This document shows, in pieces, positions 1-7,016 of a DNA stretch of 27,909 bases. The stretch's first letter is position 1; every line of letters begins with the position of its first letter. The stretch is taken from NCBI RefSeq assembly GCF_000281045.1, contig NW_008246069.1:212282-240190 (forward strand). The letters run 5' to 3'. The notes under the pieces are model-generated. The model did not search any database. It saw only the letters and a list, made by a program, of their open reading frames with translations, and had not been told where the DNA came from. The translations under genes and the position numbers were made by a program. Source of the stretch: Saprolegnia diclina VS20. Its lineage: Eukaryota > Oomycota > Saprolegniomycetes > Saprolegniales > Saprolegniaceae.

Positions 1-387
1 CTTGGCGAACCGAACGAGATTTGGTCGATAATGGACCTGCAAACCCAATTCTCATATACGCAATTATCAATAATGGCGATTTCGATAATCGATTAAAAAA
101 TAATTGCCGCGAACCGAACGAAGCCTAAATGCATGGACTTTCCTCAAGTGCGCTTGTGATGATGTGAGCCAGATTTGCTTGGCTAATCAAACGTGAGGTT
201 TGCGCCGGCACGGTACGATCTTGGGCGACAGGTCTCTTGCCAGAGGCCCGACCGTCGCTCCCGAGCTTGTCAGCTGCGGATAAAACAGGCTCAGAGCTTT
301 GTGGATGGTTTTCGTTTGTGCCGAAACTGTGTCATCCATTTCGGAATATGAACCAATGTGTCGGTGCATCAATATTGCTGTTTTGGG
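1..387. other. Upstream non-coding region with a 13-bp direct repeat
   Basis: No convincing gene is seen here. The stretch between about 45 and 105 is AT-rich. The 13-mer GCGAACCGAACGA occurs at 5-17 and again at 109-121, flanking this AT-rich core. It is probably part of the promoter of the plus-strand gene that starts at 388, but no recognised element was found. Confidence 0.5.
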
Positions 388-1347
388 ATGGACCCCAACG
401 ACGGCATGGAGGCGCAGTCTGGCTACGAGCAGCGCGGCGTCGCGGCTTACATGCGCCAGCTCGACGACAACGCCAAAAAGACACGCGGCCAACCGCTCTT
501 GGACAAAGGCGACCGACAGTTTCTCAACCAAGTCATTCACGGCGAGTCGGACAAGTTCAACCCGGACGAGGATGTGCGACTGAGGTCAATGGCGACGCAC
601 TACGGTGTCGCGTCCGACTACGTCAATCGTGGTGCTCGTCCTCGACGCTCCGAATCGTGTACGGGCCCCAAGGCAGCATCTGATGCCCGTTTAAAAGAAG
701 CTCTCGCTCTGGCCGCATTCCGTATGGTTGAAGCAGAGAACAAGAAGGAGCTCGAACGCCGACGCCAGCTTGTGCGTAAACACAAGCTTGAGCTTCAAAG
801 CGAGCTTGGGCTTCGACTTAAGCTTGAGCGGCAACTCGAGCTTGAGCGTCGGAACAAACGTGAGCGTCCGACCAAGCTTGAGCTTCGACGCGAGATTTTG
901 CGTCTACTCGAGATGCAACGTCAACTCGAGCTTGAGCGTCACCTCGAGCTTGAGCGTCACCTCGAGCTTGAGCGTCAACTCGAGCTTGAGCGTCAACTCG
1001 GGCCTGAGCGCCAACTCGAGCTTGAGCGTCAGCGCGAGCTTGAGAGGCAACGAATTCAGACAGAGAGACAGCAGAAACGGGCTGCACTCGTCGCTCTTCT
1101 TTGCGGGCTCGTATACCGTGTCTTCAGCGACAACCGCTTAATGGGCTGCGTACTCGTCGACACGAGCAACTGCTACCTCGTCGGCAGGGGCGACCTCTTT
1201 TTTGGCGGCGTACTCGTCGGCAGGATTGTCTACAGGCTTTTGGCCCCGTCGTACGCTGCACGTGCAATGGCCATGGATGTGGGCGTTTTCGTGTTCTGGT
1301 GGCACTTCCCAAGCCTCGAACAGCAGACTCGCAGCACCGCGCAGTGA
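388..1347 (+). CDS. Unrecognised module-containing protein with hexapeptide-repeat helix (copy 1)
   Basis: I do not recognise this family. The ATG at 388 is preferred over an in-frame ATG at 358 because homology with the second copy begins just after it. About residues 13-75 hold a module with the pattern RG-x-A, Y-M-RQ, DDN, then DRQFL-x-x-VIH and RL-x-x-MATH; the same module occurs twice near 3.8-4.1 kb. A charged, predicted helical tail follows. It is dominated by a six-residue repeat LELER[Q/H], which is not the seven-residue period of a classical coiled coil. After about position 1090 the frame turns hydrophobic (VLVDTSNCYL, GVLVGRIVYRLL) and may not be native; an intron or a different end is possible. 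The gene converges on the LRR pseudogene at 1720-3396. Function unknown. Confidence 0.6.
   Translation: MDPNDGMEAQSGYEQRGVAAYMRQLDDNAKKTRGQPLLDKGDRQFLNQVIHGESDKFNPDEDVRLRSMATHYGVASDYVNRGARPRRSESCTGPKAASDARLKEALALAAFRMVEAENKKELERRRQLVRKHKLELQSELGLRLKLERQLELERRNKRERPTKLELRREILRLLEMQRQLELERHLELERHLELERQLELERQLGPERQLELERQRELERQRIQTERQQKRAALVALLCGLVYRVFSDNRLMGCVLVDTSNCYLVGRGDLFFGGVLVGRIVYRLLAPSYAARAMAMDVGVFVFWWHFPSLEQQTRSTAQ
925..1047 (+). repeat. 18-bp coding minisatellite (about seven units)
   Basis: Units of CTCGAGCTTGAGCGTCAM repeat at 925, 943, 961, 979, 997, 1015 and 1033, with a few substitutions, chiefly in the fifth and last units. More diverged units extend back to about 820. The 18-bp period keeps the reading frame and encodes LELER[Q/H]. 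Because 18 is a multiple of three, other frames on both strands also stay open across it; those are artefacts. Confidence 0.9.
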
Positions 1348-1719
1348 CACGGTCCAGACGACGATGGGGAACCTTAACGAAACAGCAAAATACACAATCC
1401 GCTATTGCGAGCAAACGCCTTTTATGTGGACAAATCATGATGCAGTCCAGCAGCAAAATATTTCTAGTTCGTTGTACTCGGGTGTCGCAACCACCGGCCA
1501 CGCGACGTCGAATTCATCTTTTGGTACTAGTGCAATTGTAGCAACTATTGTAGCGTCAGCTGTCGCCAACAACGATACGCCGCTCTAAGCTGGCAAAAAG
1601 TCGCAGAATCAATCACACCTCACTTGCCTACTATTTCATCGTATCGATCTATCCCAGCCAGTCGATAATCACTGCGTGGGTACCATCAAGGATGCGGTGG
1701 GGATCATTCAGCGTAGTCG
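1348..1719. other. Spacer between module gene 1 and the LRR pseudogene, with coding-like frames on both strands
   Basis: No gene can be assigned. The plus strand has an open frame ending at 1588 with the tail NSSFGTSAIVATIVASA. On the minus strand, a TAG near 1590 is followed by about 50 open codons, and a second open stretch ends at 1138 with the acidic sequence ADEYAAKKEVAPADEVA. Either set could be exons of an extra gene, or debris. Confidence 0.3.
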
Positions 1720-3396
1720 TCAGGGCGTAAAGACATTTGGCGCCAGCGACTGCAGACCCAGCGATGTGGCAAATGCACCAATGTGATCGTGATTGTCGTC
1801 ATCTCCACGGGCCTCGTCGCCTTCATTGTCTTGCAGGTCGAGCGTCACGTACTCACTCAACGCCAACGCCATACAGGCGCGTCGAGCGAGCTTCGAGAGG
1901 CGATTACCGCGCAGATGTATTGTCGCCGCGTGCGTACATTGCAGTTGTGTGATCGTCGACGCCAGCAGCAGCACACGGACAAGCCCTCGCGCCAGTAGCT
2001 TCCACCGCAACGGACTCTTGGATCTAGATTAGGCATATTGGTACGACACACGCCGGTTGGCGACTTCGCCAATATCGTTGGCCGAGAGGTCCAACTCGGT
2101 CCCGCAGTGACCGAGCCACTGGGGCAGAACGCTGCACAGCGCATCGAGCTGACACATCGTCAGGTTCGTGTTACGTAAGGCAAGCGTCTGAAGCGAGTTG
2201 GTTGATTGCAAGATCGTCCCGAGTGACGTCAAGGCAGTCGGTCTCAACTCGCAGTTAACAAGGAGTTGGCACAGTCGATCCAGGGACGATGGCAAGTCAT
2301 CGACGGCGCTGCGTATTGTCACGTCGTGTAGGCATGTCAAATTGCCCACGGTCGCCAGCGCGCGCAGCGTACTCGGTATCTCGCCTTCGATCACGAGCTC
2401 CCGAAGCGCGCGTGCGCCTTGGAGCTTGACCGCCCACCTGTCGACAAAGCCAATCGGCCAGCGAGGAAGGCGAATCTGCACCGTCGTCAGTTGCTGGGCA
2501 TCGCAGGGTCGTGCGCCAAGAGAATGGTGAGCGACACTGCATTTAGGAGCCGCAGCGAGACAAGTGTCGGTGACGTCAGCAGCGCAGTCACAATGACAGA
2601 CGCCGTATCCCTGAGAAACTCGATCGCTTAAATCGTGATCGACGACACGCGTGCGACGACGAGCCACCGGCAGACGCTGTCGGCGTCACCAATCAACGAG
2701 CGCATTGAGCGGCGTGCGGAGCCGAGCTGCAGGGTCTCCAGATGGGGCCACGATGATGTCATCATGGTCATCAACGCGTCAAGCGCGGCTTGGTCGACTT
2801 GTTCCCACATAAAGTTGGCGCGCGAGACGTTGGGACATGCACGGAGCGCAGTACACAAAGCGTCGGTTTCTCCAAGGGGAATGGCGAGCGTCACGTCAAT
2901 GATCTTGGTGGTGTACTCGAAGAGCGAGTTGAAGAGGTGGCTTGGGCTACGCAGGACGCCTTCCTCCAGATGCGAGCCATGGGATGTGTCGTCGACGGCC
3001 ACCACCATGGTCCGTGGCAACGCGAGACGCTGCGTCCAGTACTTGTATTGGGGGATACGGATGATCGGGATGACGGGCAGCGCCATGTGAAGAAGACCGC
3101 GGGCAGAAGAAGGCAGGGCACAGAAATGGACTTGGGGCCAGACGAGCGATGGCGCAGAAATGGACTTGGGGCCAGACGAGCGATGGCGCGACCATCTCCA
3201 AAAGCCGGAGGAGGGCGACGTGCGTGTCGTCCAAGGCCGATGTGGAGAGGGCGAGCAAGAAATGGCGCACGTCGTTAGCCGACGCAAGGCAGCGCGTCAC
3301 CTCGAACGCGATCACGGGCTGCTGGCTAACGCGCATCAAGTGATGGAAATTGAAGTTGAAATTAAGTTTGGTCGTCAACAACCCGACATGGGTCAA
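1720..3396 (-). pseudogene. Degenerate F-box-like/LRR gene (copy 1)
   Basis: This is a broken paralogue of the intact gene at 4498-6174 and aligns with it from end to end in several frames. The N-terminal block (VIAFEVTRCL, SALDDTHVALLRLLEMV) matches PAVVLEVTRCM and SALDDVLYALLRLFDVV. Four lesions are visible. (1) A perfect 34-bp tandem duplication at 3121-3188 shifts the frame; removing one copy rejoins VWPQVHFCA to LPSSARGLLHMALP, as in the paralogue. (2) A TAA at 2628-2630 sits where the paralogue has Glu in VVFEGID; in-frame homology (IEFLRDTASV) continues beyond it. (3) A frameshift lies near 2500-2515. (4) A TAA lies at 2029-2031, followed in the same frame by the homologous KSPLR segment and the last repeats, ending at 1720. 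Joining these by splicing is unlikely. The gene is probably dead, though its 5' end could still be transcribed. Confidence 0.85.
3121..3188. repeat. Perfect 34-bp tandem duplication
   Basis: Positions 3121-3154 and 3155-3188 are identical over 34 bp. The unit begins CAGAAATGGACTTGGGGCCA. Since 34 is not divisible by three, it breaks the LRR reading frame here. The lack of any mismatch suggests a recent event, or an assembly or sequencing artefact. Confidence 0.95.
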
Positions 3397-3734
3397 TAAT
3401 AAAGTATTATTAGCGAAACACGTTCATATATATATTATTGAATCCGACAACTCGCCACACCAGACGTGTTGCAGGATTGTAGGTCCCACAAAACAGCTGC
3501 TGCCAAGCCAGATGACTCGACCACATTCCATGAGCTACGCCAGACAAGTCGGCACCGCACACAAAACGCTCTAGTTCATCGGGTAGCTCAATCACAGCGC
3601 GGTATTCTCTGTAGAACCATGACAGGACGATGATGAATTGCGAGCACCGGATTGGCTCAAATCGACTCGATCCATCCTAAACAAGTCGACGGGATCGAGC
3701 CGTTGGAATCGGAAAACAAATTTCGTGTTTCGAC
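3397..3734. other. Head-to-head spacer between LRR pseudogene and module gene copy 2
   Basis: No gene is seen. The stretch is AT-rich near 3400-3445, with a run of alternating TA around 3427-3438 that could be a TATA-like element for either divergent gene. No clear similarity to the region upstream of module gene copy 1 was found by eye. Confidence 0.4.
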
Positions 3735-4225
3735 ATGTCGCTCGCTTGGAGAACCGACGCACAGGAGCGCGGTCTGGCCGCGTGCCTCCGCCAGCGCGAC
3801 GACAACGCGCACCAGACACGTATTCCGACCGCCAGTTGCTCAACACCGTCATTCACGCCAACTCGCTCGGTCCTGGCTCCACGTACGGCGCACGCCTCTC
3901 TGCCATAGCGACGCGAATCGGAGAAGGTGGCAACATCTTGCAGCGCGGTACGGCGGTATATCTACGGCAGCGCGACATCAACTCGTGTCCGCGACGGCTG
4001 ACGCTGGACGATCGCCAGTTTCTCGATCGCGTCATTCACGATGCGTCGCTGAGCCACAGCTCCGACTGCGACGGCCGCCTCGCAATCATTGTGACGCGCC
4101 TTGGTGTCCAAATCCCACTTGTCTACTGCACTCCCACGAAGGCGGCTCCTGTCCAGCGGCAAGAGCAACAGCAGCAAGAACAAGAGCAACGCATTCGAGA
4201 GCGTCAAGACCGTGCGCGAGCGTAG
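3735..4225 (+). pseudogene. Frameshifted module protein gene (copy 2), two modules
   Basis: This paralogue of the gene at 388-1347 appears broken. From the ATG at 3735, frame one gives QERGLAACLRQRDDNAHQTR, matching the N-terminal half of the module in copy 1. The second half (SDRQLLNTVIH, RLSAIATR) continues in another frame. The switch falls within about 3801-3830, with no intron signals and no obvious slippery heptamer. The second frame then contains a complete second module (QRGTAVYLRQRDIN, DRQFLDRVIH, RLAIIVTRLGV; 3932-4107) and a short Gln/Glu/Arg-rich tail ending at TAG 4223-4225. A sequencing error of one base could explain the break, so an intact two-module protein of roughly 160 residues remains possible. 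Function unknown. Confidence 0.6.
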
Positions 4226-4497
4226 CAGCGGCGACAAAGCGACGTGGCCGACGACCCGTCACCCGCATGGAGCTCGCTGCTCTAGGGCCCGAGACGCGAT
4301 GGATGGATCTATCTTGACTAGTCGTTGGCATGGCGCAGAAGTACGACGTTAGTAGCACAGTAGTATATATGACGTTATTGCTGCAAAGCGGGATCGTGCG
4401 TTGGTCTTCGCACCGATCCAACTGTGGGTCTCTCCACCAAGTCCACGCCCCTCGTGTACATATGACAATATTCTCCAACTTATATACTGTGTCGTGT

Positions 4498-6174
4498 CTA
4501 CGTGTACCAGCTCGGGCGGCGCGGCGACGTAAAGTACGCATGCGTCGTCTCGGGCGACGCAAACACACCGTTGGCGACTGCGCGGACGCTAAGAAGCTTG
4601 GCCTTGGCCTTGACGTCGTCCCAGCGCGCTTCGTTGGCGCGCAGGTCGAGCGTCACGTGCTCGCAGGTTGCCAGCGCCGAAATGCACGCGCGCAACGTGA
4701 CCTCGGGCAGCTTGTTGTGGCTCAGATCGATCGCTGCAGCATGCGACGGCTGCAGCTGCGCCAGCGCCGACGCGACGACCATCGCGCGAATGTGGCCAAG
4801 CGCCAGCAGCGTTGGCCGCAACGGGCTCTTCATCCCAGAGAGCATGTAGAAACACGATCGCAGCCGGTCCAGCTGACCCAACTCGAGATGCGAGAGGTCG
4901 AGAAACGAGCCGCATTGCCGCAGCCACGTGGGGAGGACGTCGGCAAGCGCCGAGAGCTGCCACGTACTCAGCGTCGCGCGTCGCAGGCTCAGCGTCTCGA
5001 GACGCGTTGTCGTCGATAGAAGCTGCGTCAGCGCAAGGAACGCTGGGCTCGAAAACGAGCACCGACTCAAGTCGAGGTGTTGCAATTGCGAGAGTATTGG
5101 AAGGTCCCGCAAATGGTCGCCCGCGATCAGGAGGTCGGTGAGGCGGGGCATTGTGGCAGCCGCGGCCAGAAGACTGGTCGCGCCAGTTAATGTCGACGCG
5201 TCCATCTCGAGGACTCTGAGATTCGCCTTCTCCAGCTTTTTGGCCCACGCCTCCACGAGGTCGGCGTCCCAGTGCGGAAGCCGGAGGCGAAGTGTCGTCA
5301 GGTGCGGCGGCAGCGGCGGCATCGCAGGCAGCGACGGGAGGTTCGCGGCCACCAAGGCACGCGTGAGGTTTGGCACGTCACGGAGGTCCAAGCTCGTGAC
5401 GGTCGGCGACTGCAAAAGCGCGTAGGCGAGGAAGACGGCGCCGCGCGGCGAGAAGTCGATGCCCTCAAAGACCACGGACGTGACCTCGGACGCGCTGAGC
5501 CACGTGTAGAAGCCGCGGATGTCATCGAGCAGCGGCGCTTCGTACTGCGTCGAGCGAAAGTGCACGTGCTGCACGCGGTGCCACGACGTGATCATCATCC
5601 CGAGAAAGTCGTCGATCGCAGGCTGGTCGACCTCGTCCCACGTCACCTTGGCCTTGCGGACGTTGGTGCAGAACGTGAGCGCTCGGCACATGGCTTCGTT
5701 GTTCTCGGGCAAGAGGTCGAGCGTGACGTCGACGACCTTGGTCGGGCAGTCGTAGAACGCACTCGGGAGCATGATCACGGTGCGCGGGCGTGGGCTTGCG
5801 TGCGCATCCAATGTGCGGCTGGCGTGGTCGACGACCACCGACAATGTCGGCGGCAGCACGAGCCCGCAGCTGTCAACGTACTTGCTCACGCGAATCGCAG
5901 GAATCGCCGGCAGCGCTCGCTGCAGCACGCCGCGTGCGACCGCGGGCACGGCGGCGAGGTCGAGCTCGGGCCACACAGCGTCGTGGCGCACGACGTCAAA
6001 GAGGCGCAGGAGCGCGTAGAGGACGTCGTCCAAGGCCGAGTGGGGCAGTGCGCGGAGGAAGTTGAGGACGTCGTCGGGCGACGTCATGCAGCGCGTCACC
6101 TCGAGCACCACCGCGGGCTGCTGCCACACGTGCGTGATGGTCTGCTGGGCGGCCATGGTATTCGCAATTGACAT
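4498..6174 (-). CDS. F-box-like leucine-rich-repeat protein (intact copy 2)
   Basis: A single-exon ORF of 558 residues. Residues about 15-75 (PAVVLEVTRCMTSPDDVLNF, HSALDDVLYALLRLFDV, VWPELDL) resemble the F-box-like start of oomycete LRR proteins. From about 230 to 540 the protein has irregular ribonuclease-inhibitor-style repeats, such as VTSLDLRDVPNL, LQHLDLSRCSFS, LETLSLRRATLS and VTLDLRANEA. There is no signal peptide or membrane segment. By analogy it may be an adaptor that presents targets to an SCF ubiquitin ligase, but the F-box assignment is weak. Two starts are close together: ATG at 6174 and ATG at 6156, the latter with the better context (ACCATGGCC). It is the intact homologue of the pseudogene at 1720-3396 and converges on module gene copy 2. 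Confidence 0.85.
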   Translation of the reverse strand: MSIANTMAAQQTITHVWQQPAVVLEVTRCMTSPDDVLNFLRALPHSALDDVLYALLRLFDVVRHDAVWPELDLAAVPAVARGVLQRALPAIPAIRVSKYVDSCGLVLPPTLSVVVDHASRTLDAHASPRPRTVIMLPSAFYDCPTKVVDVTLDLLPENNEAMCRALTFCTNVRKAKVTWDEVDQPAIDDFLGMMITSWHRVQHVHFRSTQYEAPLLDDIRGFYTWLSASEVTSVVFEGIDFSPRGAVFLAYALLQSPTVTSLDLRDVPNLTRALVAANLPSLPAMPPLPPHLTTLRLRLPHWDADLVEAWAKKLEKANLRVLEMDASTLTGATSLLAAAATMPRLTDLLIAGDHLRDLPILSQLQHLDLSRCSFSSPAFLALTQLLSTTTRLETLSLRRATLSTWQLSALADVLPTWLRQCGSFLDLSHLELGQLDRLRSCFYMLSGMKSPLRPTLLALGHIRAMVVASALAQLQPSHAAAIDLSHNKLPEVTLRACISALATCEHVTLDLRANEARWDDVKAKAKLLSVRAVANGVFASPETTHAYFTSPRRPSWYT

Positions 6175-7016
6175 GGAGGAGGATTGGATTGCACTTTCTC
6201 ATTCGCAGCGTTTGATTCGCTCGAATCAGATAAAGGCAGCCAATCACATGCGATGTCAGCGGCGTGGCCAAGTCCCGGAACTCGCTTTTGCCCACCCACG
6301 TTTCTGTCGCCAGCCCACGACTGCCCACAGTGCAAGCTCGGCACGTCGGCCAAGCCTCCCTAGTCGATTTGCTAATAGACAATCTGTACCGCTTTTAACA
6401 GCTGCAACATTCACGTCTTTCCGCTGTCGCAAAGGCCATGCAAAGCGATAGAACGAGCTCCGTGGAATACGGTAGCGCATGATCACGAAACAAGCGCGAC
6501 GAATCTCGGCAACGACGGGCACGGTTGGCACGGCGAGTACCTTGCGTGCGACAGCAAGCACGACCGAGGGCCGACGTGCTTGTCCGAAGGAGGCGAGTCG
6601 CAAGGTAGCGAGTGATGGACGACTCGTCAGCAGAGAAGGTCGTGTCCCGACACCCTGGAGCGTCCCACATTACTTCTCCGTGGCTTGTCGACGTCGTGGC
6701 ACAACGACGCCACAAAATCGGAAATCGGAAATCTGAGTGAGAAGCGCGACCAGCTTATGTTGCCCAAGTGATTTTATATGCAACCGTGCGTCATGTTTGG
6801 CCCCCGCTGGGTCCCTGGGACGTGGGCATCGTCGGCCAAGCATCCATGCGGATGTGTGGTGATCGCACGGGAAGATCGCTATAGTTGGGGCGATTAGGGT
6901 TGCCAGCGGGTTGCAGTGTACTTTATAAGGCAATCGGGTTGGCCAGACCGGATACGGGATGGTATCCGTATCGAGCAAACGAGCGTTGCGGCCCATTTTC
7001 GTGACCAAGCGACAAG
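6175..7016. other. Divergent intergenic region, LRR gene / INTS7 gene
   Basis: About 840 bp between two divergently transcribed genes. Open frames exist on both strands but show no family resemblance or consistent codon bias. A CCAAT box at 6240-6244 lies 66 bp upstream of the LRR start, and a short tandem (ATCGGAA twice) lies near 6716-6730. No RNA gene was recognised. Confidence 0.5.

Noticed and set aside
728-1141. Serine/valine-rich plus-frame ORF and an alanine/arginine/aspartate-rich minus-frame ORF (818-1087) across the 18-bp repeat
   Set aside because: Both are open only because an 18-bp repeat stays open in several frames; the LELER frame is continuous with the conserved module.
1720-3396. 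Reading the LRR remnants as three or four separate genes, or as one gene with introns
   Set aside because: All pieces align in order with the intact paralogue, and the breaks (34-bp duplication, in-frame TAA codons) lack splice signals.
3801-3830. Programmed ribosomal frameshift in module gene copy 2
   Set aside because: No slippery heptamer is seen at the switch; mutation or sequencing error is simpler.
5272-6171. 299-aa plus-strand ORF opposite the intact LRR gene
   Set aside because: It is an antisense shadow of a well-supported LRR coding region, with Arg/Val/Asp-rich composition typical of such shadows.
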